64,000 nt of DNA from an uncultured Adlercreutzia sp. (GTDB lineage Bacteria; Actinomycetota; Coriobacteriia; Coriobacteriales; Eggerthellaceae): NCBI GenBank assembly GCA_910589165.1, contig CAJUSP010000001.1, forward strand, positions 62,001 through 126,000, in the 5' to 3' direction. A program made the position numbers and the translations under genes. Under the pieces are notes generated by a model. It had not been told where the DNA came from, searched no databases, and saw only the letters and a list, made by a program, of their open reading frames with translations. Positions 16,275 through 25,529 of the stretch are shown one piece after another. How positions within the stretch are numbered: the stretch's first letter is position 1; each line of letters starts with the position of its first letter.

Positions 16275-16838
16275 ATGGCAGATATTGACGAGATTTTGAT
16301 GAGCGCCGAGGAGCGCATGGAGAAGGCCCTGGTGGCGCTGAAGGAGAACTTCGGCGGCGTGCGCACCGGGCGTGCCAATGCCATGGTGCTCGACCGCATC
16401 AAGGTGGACTACTACGGCGTGCCCACCCCCATCAACCAGATGGCCGGCGTGAAGGTGCCCGAGGCGCATCTGCTGGTTATCGAGCCTTGGGACAAGGGCG
16501 TGCTGCGCGCTATCGAGCAGGCTATCCAGGAAAGCGACTTGGGCGTGACGCCGAACAACGACGGCTCGGTCATCCGCCTGCCGTTCCCGAGCCTCACCGA
16601 GGAGCGTCGCCGCGACCTGGTGAAGCAGTGCAAGGCTTACGCCGAGGAGGCCCGCGTGGCCGTGCGCAACGCCCGCCGCGACGCCAACTCCGCCGTGGAG
16701 AAGGCCGTGAAGAACGACAACCTGCCCGAGGACGAGTCGAAGCGCGCCGAGGCCGAGATTCAGAAGATGACGGACAAGTACGTCGCCGAGGTTGACGAGG
16801 CCCTCAAGCACAAAGAAGCCGAGGTCATGGAGATCTAG
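16275..16838 (+). CDS. frr: Ribosome recycling factor
   Basis: A 187-residue RRF. It shows FGGVRTGRANAMVLDRIKVDYYGVP, the conserved PWDK segment, and ERRRDLVKQCKAYAEEARVAVRNARRDAN. It splits post-termination ribosomes with EF-G. The ATG at 16275 follows TAGGAGGAACC; a longer in-frame extension lacks a site and is not conserved in the family. uppS begins 2 bp after its stop. Confidence 0.97.
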   Translation: MADIDEILMSAEERMEKALVALKENFGGVRTGRANAMVLDRIKVDYYGVPTPINQMAGVKVPEAHLLVIEPWDKGVLRAIEQAIQESDLGVTPNNDGSVIRLPFPSLTEERRRDLVKQCKAYAEEARVAVRNARRDANSAVEKAVKNDNLPEDESKRAEAEIQKMTDKYVAEVDEALKHKEAEVMEI

Positions 16839-16840
16839 GG

Positions 16841-17620
16841 ATGGAGAAGTCCCTCGACTACATATTTCCGGATCCGCCGGCGGGGCTTGATCCGTCGGCG
16901 CTTGATTTGGCGCGGATTCCCGAATCGGTGGCCGTCATTATGGACGGCAACGGCCGTTGGGCCAAGAAGCGGGCGCTCAATCGCCTGAAGGGGCATAAGG
17001 CCGGCATCGAGGCGGTGCGCGAGACCATCCGCTGCGCGTCGGACTTGGGCGTGAAGTACCTGACCATCTACTCGTTTTCCACCGAGAACTGGAAGCGTCC
17101 GGAAGACGAGGTCGTGGGGCTGATGGACTTGTTCGCCAAGACCATGCTGGCCGAGGTGGACGGGCTCCACGAAGAGGGCGTGCGCGTGCGCACCATCGGC
17201 GACTTGTCGGCCCTTCCCCAGGAGACGCGCGATGCTTTCGATGCCGCCTGGGAGAAGACGCGCGACAACGACGGCATGACGCTGGTGGTGGCTGTGAACT
17301 ACGGCGGCCGCCAGGAGATTCTGCGTGCCACGGAAGAATGCATGCGTCGGGCGGTGCTGGAGGCCCAGGCCGGCCTTGAGGTGCCCGCGCCCACGGAGCA
17401 GATGTTCGAAGAGGGCCTGTACACTTTCGGCATGCCCGACCCCGATCTGGTCATTCGCACCTCGGGCGAGATGCGCATCTCGAACTTCCTGCTGTGGCAG
17501 ATCGCCTATTCCGAGTTCGTTGTCACCGATGTGCTCTGGCCCGACTTCAATCGCTACACCTTCCTCGAGTGCCTGCTCGACTACCAGGGGCGCGACCGCC
17601 GGTTCGGAGGGGTGGCCTAA
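16841..17620 (+). CDS. uppS: Isoprenyl transferase (undecaprenyl diphosphate synthase)
   Basis: A 259-residue cis-prenyltransferase: VAVIMDGNGRWAKKRALNRLKGHKAG (catalytic Asp and diphosphate site), YSFSTENWKRP, NYGGRQEI, and the C-terminal PDPDLVIRTSGEMRISNFLLWQIAYSEF. It builds the lipid carrier for peptidoglycan from IPP and FPP, using products of the DXP pathway whose genes dxr and ispG lie downstream. It is 2 bp from frr and directly abuts cdsA, so translation is coupled. Confidence 0.97.
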   Translation: MEKSLDYIFPDPPAGLDPSALDLARIPESVAVIMDGNGRWAKKRALNRLKGHKAGIEAVRETIRCASDLGVKYLTIYSFSTENWKRPEDEVVGLMDLFAKTMLAEVDGLHEEGVRVRTIGDLSALPQETRDAFDAAWEKTRDNDGMTLVVAVNYGGRQEILRATEECMRRAVLEAQAGLEVPAPTEQMFEEGLYTFGMPDPDLVIRTSGEMRISNFLLWQIAYSEFVVTDVLWPDFNRYTFLECLLDYQGRDRRFGGVA

Positions 17621-18763
17621 ATGAGCGGTGGCATCTCCGAAGACGAGAAGAAAGACCGCGCCCGCCGGGCCCGCGAGCGCCTGCGCGAGGGTTCGCGCGG
17701 CAAGCGCTCGTCGCGCACGGGCGAGGGCTCGAAGGCGTCTTCGGAGGCCGAGCGCGAGATGCCGCCCATCGTATGGGATGCCGAATCGGCCCCCGACGGC
17801 CCTCCGTGGCACTACGACTTGTCCGATGAGGAGCGCCACCTGCGCGAGGAGAAGCGCGAGACCCGTCAGGAGAAGCGCGATCGGCTCAAGCGCAAGGCCC
17901 TCGATAAAACCCCCCAGAAGCTGAAGAACCCCTCCGACTTGCAGGTGCGCTTCCGCACCGGTGCGGTGTACGCCGCCGTTACCGTCATCTGCGTGCTGGC
18001 GGGTAATATCCCCATGGTGCTCATGCTTATGGCCGTGGCGGGCATTTGCGCCGGCGAGTTCTTCTACATGCTGCGCTCGGATGCGAAGCTGCCCAACGAG
18101 ATGCTCGGCATTATCGCCGCGGTGCTCTACCCGCTCAGCGTGTATGTGGCCGGGCTTATCGGCGCTATGCTCGTCAGCCTCGGGCTGCTGTTGGCGCTGC
18201 TCGTGTGGTACGTGTTCTGGCTGCGCGCGCGCATTCCCGATGTGGGAGTCAGCTTCTTCGGCGCCGCCTACACGGGGCTTCTGCTGTGCGGCCTTATTGT
18301 CATTCGCATTTCCCTTCCCGATCCGTGGGGCGGCATTCTCGTGCTGCTGCTGTTTCTGTCGGTGTGGGCCAACGACGCGTTCGCCTACCTGGTTGGCAGC
18401 AAAATCGGCAAGCACAAGCTGGCGCCGCGCACGAGCCCGAAGAAGAGCTGGGAGGGCTTTATCGCTGGGCTTGTGGGCTCGGTGGTGTTCTGGTGCGTCA
18501 TGACCTTCGTGCCCGGTGTGACCATGTCTATTCTCCAGGCGGTGTGCTTCGGGCTCATCTCCGGCTGCATGGGCGTGCTTGGCGACTTGGCCGAGAGCCG
18601 CATCAAGCGCAACTCCGGCTTCAAGGACTCCGGCACTATCATGCCGGGCCATGGCGGCCTGCTCGATCGCAGCGACTCGCTGTTCCTCACCTCCATTACG
18701 GCGGCCATCCTTCTGGTGGCCGGCGGTTGCATTCCCTACACGTTGTTCTACACCTTGTTCTAG
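17621..18763 (+). CDS. cdsA: Phosphatidate cytidylyltransferase
   Basis: A 380-residue protein making CDP-diacylglycerol from phosphatidate and CTP. The first ~110 residues are a highly charged Arg/Lys/Glu cytoplasmic extension, absent from E. coli CdsA. Then follow about eight membrane helices and the CdsA signature SxxKRNSGFKDSGTIMPGHGGLLDRSDS near the C-terminus. Its start abuts the uppS stop. Confidence 0.95.
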   Translation: MSGGISEDEKKDRARRARERLREGSRGKRSSRTGEGSKASSEAEREMPPIVWDAESAPDGPPWHYDLSDEERHLREEKRETRQEKRDRLKRKALDKTPQKLKNPSDLQVRFRTGAVYAAVTVICVLAGNIPMVLMLMAVAGICAGEFFYMLRSDAKLPNEMLGIIAAVLYPLSVYVAGLIGAMLVSLGLLLALLVWYVFWLRARIPDVGVSFFGAAYTGLLLCGLIVIRISLPDPWGGILVLLLFLSVWANDAFAYLVGSKIGKHKLAPRTSPKKSWEGFIAGLVGSVVFWCVMTFVPGVTMSILQAVCFGLISGCMGVLGDLAESRIKRNSGFKDSGTIMPGHGGLLDRSDSLFLTSITAAILLVAGGCIPYTLFYTLF

Positions 18764-18810
18764 GTGCGGGCGGGCGTGCCCGCTGCATCGCCTTCGCGAA
18801 AGGGGCTCCT

Positions 18811-20082
18811 ATGGCCAAGCGCCGCATTGTCGTTCTCGGCTCCACCGGCTCTATCGGCACCCAGACGCTCGACGTGGTGCGCCAGCATAGCGACGAGCTG
18901 GAGATCGTGGGCCTGGCGGTCCATAGCTCCCTCGACAAGCTTATGGCGCAGGCCCGCGAGTTTAAGGTGCGTCATCTGGCCGTGGGCGACGGGGCCTTGG
19001 CGGCCGACCCCCGCTGCGACGAGGCTCGTGCGCTGGTGGCCTCGCTGCCGACGCCCCCCGATGCCGGCCCGTGCGATGCGCCCTCCTTCGGCACGGGTGC
19101 GGAAGCGGTGGTGGCGCTCACCCAGTTGCCCGAGGCCGACGTGGTGGTGAACGCGCTTGTGGGAGCCGCTGGCCTTGAGGCGAGCTATGCGACCCTTGCC
19201 GCCGGCAAGGTGCTCGCCCTGGCCAACAAGGAGTCGCTCGTGGTGGGCGGCGACCTTATCATGCCGCTGGCCGCCGCCCTTGACGAGCGCCGCCGCGCCG
19301 AGGGGCTGGCGCCGGCCTTCGGCCCTGCCGGCGCCCTTATGCCCATCGATTCCGAGCACGGGGCCATTTACCAGTGTCTCATCGGCGAGAGCGCCTGCGA
19401 GGTGTCGAAGCTGTGGGTGACGGCCTCCGGCGGCCCCTTCCGGGGAAAGACCGCTGTCGACCTTGCGGCGGTCACCCCGGCCGAGGCCCTGGCCCATCCC
19501 ACGTGGAACATGGGGTCGAAGATTTCCATCGACTCCTCGACGCTGATGAACAAGGGCCTTGAGGTCATCGAGGCCCATCACCTGTTTGCGATGCCCTACG
19601 ACCGCATCGAGGTGGTAGTGCAGCCCCAGAGCGCCATCCACTCCATGGTGGAGTTCACCGACGGCTCGGTGAAGGCGCACCTGGGAACGACTGATATGCG
19701 CATTCCCATCCAGTACGCGCTGTCGTACCCCGACCGGTGGGCGGCGCCGGTGGCCCCGCTCGACTTCCGCACCCTGGGCACCCTCGAGTTCGCAGCGCCC
19801 GACACCGACACGTTCCGCTGCCTGGCCTTGGCGCGCCGTGCCGGAGAGACGGGCGGCACGCTGCCGGCAGTCATGAACGCGGCCAACGAGGTGGCCGTGG
19901 CGGCGTTCCTGGCCGAGCGCATCGGGTACTTGGACATTGCCCGATGCGTAGAGGCGGCCATGGAGGCCCACGAGCGCGAGGGCGTGCAGGCGGTCGAGAG
20001 CATCGAGCAGCTGAGGGCCGTCGATGGCTGGGCCCGTTCCGTGAGCGAGCAGTGGGTAAGCCGTCAGGGACAGCCGAGTTAG
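18811..20082 (+). CDS. dxr: 1-deoxy-D-xylulose 5-phosphate reductoisomerase
   Basis: A 423-residue DXP reductoisomerase: NADPH site VVLGSTGSIGTQTLDVV at the N-terminus, LALANKESLVVGG, PIDSEHGAIYQCL, MNKGLEVIEAHHLF and VVQPQSAIHSMVEF. It commits DXP to the MEP isoprenoid pathway. An Ala/Pro-rich loop (about residues 65-95) is longer than usual. It starts after GAAAGGGGC. In the usual order rseP and ispG follow directly; here a large pilin gene on the other strand intervenes. Confidence 0.96.
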   Translation: MAKRRIVVLGSTGSIGTQTLDVVRQHSDELEIVGLAVHSSLDKLMAQAREFKVRHLAVGDGALAADPRCDEARALVASLPTPPDAGPCDAPSFGTGAEAVVALTQLPEADVVVNALVGAAGLEASYATLAAGKVLALANKESLVVGGDLIMPLAAALDERRRAEGLAPAFGPAGALMPIDSEHGAIYQCLIGESACEVSKLWVTASGGPFRGKTAVDLAAVTPAEALAHPTWNMGSKISIDSSTLMNKGLEVIEAHHLFAMPYDRIEVVVQPQSAIHSMVEFTDGSVKAHLGTTDMRIPIQYALSYPDRWAAPVAPLDFRTLGTLEFAAPDTDTFRCLALARRAGETGGTLPAVMNAANEVAVAAFLAERIGYLDIARCVEAAMEAHEREGVQAVESIEQLRAVDGWARSVSEQWVSRQGQPS

Positions 20083-20106
20083 CCGAGCTGCCCCTGGGCA
20101 ATGCCC

Positions 20107-23100
20107 CTAGCGGCGCTTGCGGTACGAGGCCACGATGAGGCTAGCGCCCACCACGGCCAGCACGCCGGCCAGGCAGAGCGGGACGAGCAGATCATCGCCG
20201 GTCTGCGCGAGGCGCCGCACCGTCGTGGCAGGCTCGGGGGCCGGCGCATTCTCCTCGGGCTCCTCGCCGCCAGTGGGCGGCAGCGGCAGATCCGGGTAGG
20301 CGTAGGTGACCGTTTGGCCCTCGTCGTTAATGTCGGCGTGAATGGCCAGCTCGAAGTTGTCGCGCAGAAGCGATTCGAAGACCACGAGGCTCACCCCGTC
20401 CAAATCGAGGCCGGGCAGCGTGATCTCCACCTCGACGGAACCGGCCGAAGCCTCGGCGATGAAGGTCTTCTCCACGGTGACCATTTTGTCGTCGACGAGC
20501 CAGGGGGTGTTTTCCTCTTTGTTCATCAGCAGCGCATAGAGCTGGTATTCGACGCCGGGAGTGAGCCCCTGGTAGGAGACCGTGTCGACAATGGTGACCT
20601 CGTCGGCTGGTGTGCCCTCGTGGGTTCCCGTAAGGCGGTCGGCTGCGGTGGTGCCGATGGCGATGGGATTCACGGTGATGGTCTGCTTTCTGTCGTCGAT
20701 ATCGCGGTGCGCGGCCACTTCGACCCCCTCCTCGTACAGCGTCTCGAAGACGACGAGCTCGGTTTTCTCGTTCACGAAGGAGGCGTCGAAGGCAAAGGTC
20801 ACGTTAACGTACCCATTGTAATCTTCTGGAGTGAACTCAAGATCGGCAGTTATCATCTCCTCATCTTCGCCCACGTAAACGGGCTCACCGGTGGCCTTGT
20901 CCATAAGGACGCCCTGCAGGGTGTAGGTGGTTTCCGGGTTCAGCCCCGAGTAGGTGACACGGTCGACGATGACGGCCTCGGTGTCGGCGCTGATCTCGGA
21001 ATCGTACAGGTCGTTGCTCAGCCCGTCGTAGGCGCTCGTGCGAATGACAGGCTTTCCCGTAGCGGTGTTGTTGAGGGTACCCAAATCGATGGTGAGCCCC
21101 TCGTCGCTCTCGTCCACTACCACTTCGTCGCGGATCATCTGGAACAGCTGGTTGGCCGGGCAGCGCAGCTCCTCGATCTCGTAGGTATCGAAGGGCAGGG
21201 CGCCGAGGCTGTCGCTTGCGGGCACGGCCTCGCCTTCGGCGTTCAGCCCGAACCAGGTGCCCGCGGTGGCATCGAGGGCCTCGGTATCAAGGGTGAGAGG
21301 CATCTGGAAGCTGCCATCGGGGGCGCGGAACTGCTCGTCGTTGGCATTGGTGTTGGCGCTGTGCGGATGGGCCAGGGTGGCCTCGGTGGAGGCAAGCCCG
21401 TTCTTGTCGGTGACAAGGATGTGCCACTCCCCGGTGGTCTTCGAGGTTATCTTGAACGGGATGCCCGCCAGCTTGGTGGCTCCGTCGGCGCGTTTGGTAA
21501 GGCGCAGGTCGGCTCGGGCGACGCGGTCGGTTACCAGGTCGCCGTTCTGCTCGGCGTCGAAGGTCTCGACGATTTCCGTGTTGGCGTCGGCGTCGGCGAT
21601 GTGGCGCAGGTGCACGGTGTCGTCGAGGAGGTAGCCCCGGGGTGCCTTCACTTCCTGAATCGTGTAGGTGCCCAGCGGCATGGCAACCTGCCCGGTGCTC
21701 AGGTGGTAGAACTCCGAGCCGCTTACCTTGTAGGGAACTTCCTCGGAGGTACCATCGGCGTTTACGTGCGTGAAGGTGCGCTCGGCCTTATCGAGGAAGA
21801 AGGCGCCCTCGTCGTTGGTACGCACGACCCAGCTCGCCGTGGGCGCAAGGGCCGCTACCTCGTCAAGCGTCGCCTTTTTGGCCGCGTAGTAGTTGATGAG
21901 GAAATGGGCGTCGTAAAGGCTGGCGGCTCCCTGGGCGTGGTTCTGGGCGCTCTGCGCGTCCTTCTTCTGGATGAAGAGCGATACCGGGTCGAGCTTCGCC
22001 TTATCGGTGACGGCGGTGGTGTTCACGCGGGTGACCGTTTGATCGGTGACAGTGACGGCGTAGGCCCGGGTATCGAGGGCGAAGCCCTCCAGCGGCCGCT
22101 TGATCTCGCGGACCCAGTAGGAGCCGATGGGCACTTCGTTTATGCGGGCGTAGCCGTTGGCGTCGCCGTTAAGCTCGCAGCGCAGCTCGCCGAAGAGCTT
22201 CGTGCAGGCGGAATCGGTGTAGACGCCGTAGGTGGCCCCCAGTAGCGAGTAGCTGGGGTGGCCGACGGTCACCTCGGGGCTGGCCGACTGCTTGAGCAGG
22301 TCGATGGAGCCGCGCTGGGGCTCGTCGGCGAAGGCAATCTGGCAGACGTCCTCGTCGTTGCCCGTCGCCTCTACCGTGGCGGTTTTGATCTCTCGGTTGA
22401 GGCGGAAGCCGGCCGGGGCGAACAGCTCGCAGACGTAGTAGTCGCCGCCTTCGATGTCCTCCACCACAGGGCTTGTGCCGTCGGCGCCGGTGACGAGGGC
22501 GAAGGCGCTGTTGGCGGCGGCCCAGTCGCGGGCGGCCTGCCACGAGCCCCAGGTGCTCTCGCCAGCCAGCTTCACGGCCGCCTCGGCACTTGCGCGGTCG
22601 GCGAACGCCGCGAACACGGCGTGCTCCAGCGAGTAGTTGCCGTTGGCATTTGAGATAGACGGATCGGCGGAGTTCTTCACCACCTGGGCCGAGCCGGTGT
22701 TCACGGGCTCTACGAGCAGGTAGCCCACCACGTCCTGGAACTCCTGGTGGGTGGCGGCAGAGCGGGCGTCGATCTTGTAGTAGAACTTGTACCAGCCGGC
22801 GTACTGGCTCTGCGATCCGGTGTAGGTGCCCTTGTAGACGATGTAGTTGTCGCCGTTCGGGTTGCTGGCTACCGCACCGTAGCCGTTGGAGGTGCCGGCG
22901 GTGCCGCAGGTGGCATGGGCCATGGCGCGGTTGGTGGGCGCCTTGCCCGCGCTGTAGCTGGCGTCCTTGTACTCGTTGCCCGTGGTGACGTAGCGGTCGC
23001 GGTAGGTGGTGCCGGTGCGCGAGGTGGCGAAGGGCGCGTCGGCCCCGTTACGCCCGGCGATGGTCTCGTAGAGGAAGGCGTCGACGACGGCGTCGAAGGA

Positions 23101-23922
23101 GCTGTGCTCGGTGTTGAGCACCCAGTCGTTGAAGTTGGTGCCTTGGGAGACGCCGCCCTCCCAGTGCTGGGAGGTGCCGAAGAACACGCCGAAGCCGTAG
23201 GATCCCACCAGGTCGCTCGGGACGCCGTAGGCCTCCTGCTTGCGGGGCATGTCGACGTCGAAGGTCTCCAACCGCGTGTAGGGGTTCAGGCGGTAGTGCT
23301 TCTCGGCGGTGCCGGGGAACGCGGCCGAAAACGACACGATGCCCTCGTCGAGCGCCTCGGCAGCCAGAATGTCGGGAATGTCCGATTCCAGCGTGGTCTG
23401 CTCGCCCTGGAACTCCAGCTCGACGGGGGAGGTGTCGAGGTCGGCCAGCACGAAGCGCTCGTAGGCCGGATGGCTCGGCTCGAGCTCGACTACGATGGCA
23501 ACGGTGCCGATGGTGTCGCGGTAGGCGCCCGGCAGTGCCAGGGTGCCCTCGTCGGGCCGCCAGTCGCATTCGGCGGTAATGTCGCGCTGGCGGTCGCCGA
23601 AGGTGGCGTAGTGCTCGTAGACCGCCACCGACAGGGCGTCCTCAAGGCACAGCGACCCGTCGGGGTCCACCAGGGCCTCAAGGGTGTCGCCGTTGTCGAC
23701 ATAGGAGGCGGTCGTGCTCGAGAAGTCGACGGTCTCGCCTGCAAGGTCTTTGAAGTGCAGAAGCACGGGCACCGACCCGGCTGCCTCGGCCCGCGTTGGC
23801 GTCGATGTGACGGTTAAGAAGGGCATGAGCCCCGCGAACAAAAGAAACGCCAGTAGCATTGAGACAACGGCGCGGACGCGCCCCGCGGGTGGGCGCATGG
23901 GACGGGAATGGGCGATACCCAT
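20107..23922 (-). CDS. Sortase-anchored pilin-like adhesin with VaFE/T-Q repeats
   Basis: A 1271-residue surface protein. It has a signal peptide (hydrophobic stretch about residues 20-45), an N-terminal region of about 500 residues, then several SpaA/Cna-B-like prealbumin domains (ending in motifs like YxVxExxAPxGF). Two VaFE/T-Q ester-bond-type repeats (VVFETLY...; VVFESLL...) follow. The C-terminus has an LPXTG-like LAQTG, a hydrophobic helix and SYRKRR. The ATG at 23922 follows GAGAGGAGCC and gives a normal signal peptide; longer extensions do not. It is cell-wall anchored, probably in adhesion. No sortase gene is adjacent. It lies opposite the housekeeping genes, between dxr and rseP. 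Confidence 0.88.
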   Translation of the reverse strand: MGIAHSRPMRPPAGRVRAVVSMLLAFLLFAGLMPFLTVTSTPTRAEAAGSVPVLLHFKDLAGETVDFSSTTASYVDNGDTLEALVDPDGSLCLEDALSVAVYEHYATFGDRQRDITAECDWRPDEGTLALPGAYRDTIGTVAIVVELEPSHPAYERFVLADLDTSPVELEFQGEQTTLESDIPDILAAEALDEGIVSFSAAFPGTAEKHYRLNPYTRLETFDVDMPRKQEAYGVPSDLVGSYGFGVFFGTSQHWEGGVSQGTNFNDWVLNTEHSSFDAVVDAFLYETIAGRNGADAPFATSRTGTTYRDRYVTTGNEYKDASYSAGKAPTNRAMAHATCGTAGTSNGYGAVASNPNGDNYIVYKGTYTGSQSQYAGWYKFYYKIDARSAATHQEFQDVVGYLLVEPVNTGSAQVVKNSADPSISNANGNYSLEHAVFAAFADRASAEAAVKLAGESTWGSWQAARDWAAANSAFALVTGADGTSPVVEDIEGGDYYVCELFAPAGFRLNREIKTATVEATGNDEDVCQIAFADEPQRGSIDLLKQSASPEVTVGHPSYSLLGATYGVYTDSACTKLFGELRCELNGDANGYARINEVPIGSYWVREIKRPLEGFALDTRAYAVTVTDQTVTRVNTTAVTDKAKLDPVSLFIQKKDAQSAQNHAQGAASLYDAHFLINYYAAKKATLDEVAALAPTASWVVRTNDEGAFFLDKAERTFTHVNADGTSEEVPYKVSGSEFYHLSTGQVAMPLGTYTIQEVKAPRGYLLDDTVHLRHIADADANTEIVETFDAEQNGDLVTDRVARADLRLTKRADGATKLAGIPFKITSKTTGEWHILVTDKNGLASTEATLAHPHSANTNANDEQFRAPDGSFQMPLTLDTEALDATAGTWFGLNAEGEAVPASDSLGALPFDTYEIEELRCPANQLFQMIRDEVVVDESDEGLTIDLGTLNNTATGKPVIRTSAYDGLSNDLYDSEISADTEAVIVDRVTYSGLNPETTYTLQGVLMDKATGEPVYVGEDEEMITADLEFTPEDYNGYVNVTFAFDASFVNEKTELVVFETLYEEGVEVAAHRDIDDRKQTITVNPIAIGTTAADRLTGTHEGTPADEVTIVDTVSYQGLTPGVEYQLYALLMNKEENTPWLVDDKMVTVEKTFIAEASAGSVEVEITLPGLDLDGVSLVVFESLLRDNFELAIHADINDEGQTVTYAYPDLPLPPTGGEEPEENAPAPEPATTVRRLAQTGDDLLVPLCLAGVLAVVGASLIVASYRKRR

Positions 23923-24401
23923 GGTGGCTCCTCTCTGCGCGGGTTTGGGCGACCGCGCGAACGGCAATGGGGAGTTGGGCTCAAGGCGCACGTGACGTCG
24001 CTGAGTCAAGGGGAGCAAGGTGTAAGCGTTTGGCGTACGGAGCCTTTCGCCCGACGCCGACAACCTTAGCCAGTCAGAACCGTCAAAACGTCGGGGGGAT
24101 TTCCCGTTTCCGACCGTCCGCAAACCGTCGCCGCGCCGCATAAGTGCCGTCCGCAAACCGCGCCGCCGCCGTCGCAGAGTCGTTGCGCTGTCCCGTTTCG
24201 GCGTGCGCGCTCCGCGCACGGCCGCCTTCCGCACCCTCGCCGACGCCTCTCGTGGAAGAGCCGTGTGGGCCTTGTAGTTATTTCACGGGAGCCGCTCGCG
24301 CCCTGCAGCGGCTGCCCCGCGGCCTTTCTATAATAAGCGGGAACTTCAAGCCCCGCCCAGCGAGGTGGGGCACCCCCTCCGATATGCGAAGGAGTACCTG
24401 C
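23923..24401. other. Divergent intergenic region between pilin and rseP
   Basis: No gene is supported in these 479 bases. A consensus TATAAT at 24329-24334 is a good -10 for rseP, though no clear -35 accompanies it. The 14-mer ccgtccgcaaaccg occurs twice, about 39 bp apart, near 24114-24168, and may be a protein-binding direct repeat. A GAAGGAGTACC site precedes the rseP GTG. The pilin promoter was not recognised. Confidence 0.5.
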
Positions 24402-25514
24402 GTGGATATTCTCATCATGCTGGTGTGTGCGGTTATCACCATCGGCTTCCTCGTCTTCATTCACGAAGGCGGCCATTATCTGGCGGCGCGCCTGTTCGGC
24501 GTGCGCGTTACCGAGTTCATGCTGGGGCTTCCGGGCCCCTCGGTTGGTTTCACCAAAGGCGAGACCCGCTTCGGCGTGACGGCGGTGCCCCTGGGCGGCT
24601 ACGCGAAGGTGTGCGGCATGGAGGCCGGCCCCTTGCAGCCCCACCTGACCGAGGTGCTGGCGGCCACCTACCGCCGCGGCACGGCCAATATGGAAGACAT
24701 TGCCCGCGACTGCGGCATCACCGACGACGAGGCCTACGAGGCCCTGGAAGAGCTCGTGGAATGGGGCTCCATTGCCGGCCCCACCAAGCAGGACCAGTAC
24801 AACACCTACCGCGCCCCGCGCGTGACGCCGACGAAGCGCGCCCTTAAGAAAGCCGCGGCCGCCGGCGAGCCCGCCCCCCGCGCCTTCGAGCTCGGCGAGG
24901 CCCGCGAGGTGACCGACCCCCGCGCCCTCTACGAGGCCGAGTACGCCCAGCAGTACCGCTCGCTGCCCTTCTGGAAGCGTTCGGTCATCCTGCTGGCGGG
25001 CATTGCCATGAACCTGCTGTTCGCCATCCTTGTGTTCATCCTCGTGTTCTCGGTCATCGGGTTCACGGTGCAGCACCCGGAAACCGGCGAGATGGTCACC
25101 ATTCACGCCTCGGTGCTGCAGGCGCTGCAGGCCGGCTTCGCCTACATCGGCATGGTCATTCAGGCGGTGGCGGGGCTGTTCAACCCGGCCACGGCGGCCC
25201 AGACGGTGTCCGACTCCACCTCGGTGGTGGGCATCGCCGTCATGTCGAAGGACTACTTCCAGGCCGGCCTTGTGGAGGCGCTGGAGTTTATGGCCATGAT
25301 CTCGGTGTCCCTCGGCATCATGAACCTGCTGCCCATCCCGCCGCTCGACGGCGGCCGCTTCGTGGTGGAGGTGTTCCAGAAGGGCACCCGCAAGATGGTG
25401 TCGCAGAAGGCCATGAACTATATGTCCATGGCCGGCATGGCGCTGTTCCTCGGCTTCTTCGTCATCATGTTGAACCAGGATATCCAGCGCTTCGTCTTCG
25501 GCAACTGGGGATAG
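24402..25514 (+). CDS. rseP: RseP-like site-2 protease (M50) with a non-PDZ insert
   Basis: A 370-residue membrane metalloprotease: zinc motif HEGGH at residues 21-25 in the first helix and the third ligand in NLLPIPPLDGGRF. It carries out regulated intramembrane proteolysis of anti-sigma factors or signal-peptide remnants. The ~130-residue loop after VPLGGYAKVCGM, which usually holds a PDZ domain, instead reads like a winged-helix segment (MEDIARDCGITDDEAYEALEELVEWGSI) plus a charged tail. The GTG start was chosen for its GGAG site; upstream frame has no signal. It starts the rseP-ispG-proS unit. Confidence 0.88.
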   Translation: MDILIMLVCAVITIGFLVFIHEGGHYLAARLFGVRVTEFMLGLPGPSVGFTKGETRFGVTAVPLGGYAKVCGMEAGPLQPHLTEVLAATYRRGTANMEDIARDCGITDDEAYEALEELVEWGSIAGPTKQDQYNTYRAPRVTPTKRALKKAAAAGEPAPRAFELGEAREVTDPRALYEAEYAQQYRSLPFWKRSVILLAGIAMNLLFAILVFILVFSVIGFTVQHPETGEMVTIHASVLQALQAGFAYIGMVIQAVAGLFNPATAAQTVSDSTSVVGIAVMSKDYFQAGLVEALEFMAMISVSLGIMNLLPIPPLDGGRFVVEVFQKGTRKMVSQKAMNYMSMAGMALFLGFFVIMLNQDIQRFVFGNWG

Positions 25515-25529
25515 GAAGAGGGGAGCGCT

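Noticed and set aside
24144..24401. N-terminal extension of rseP
   Set aside because: It contains no signal or conserved residues and would displace the HEGGH helix from the N-terminus; GTG at 24402 has a good site and the -10 lies inside the extension.
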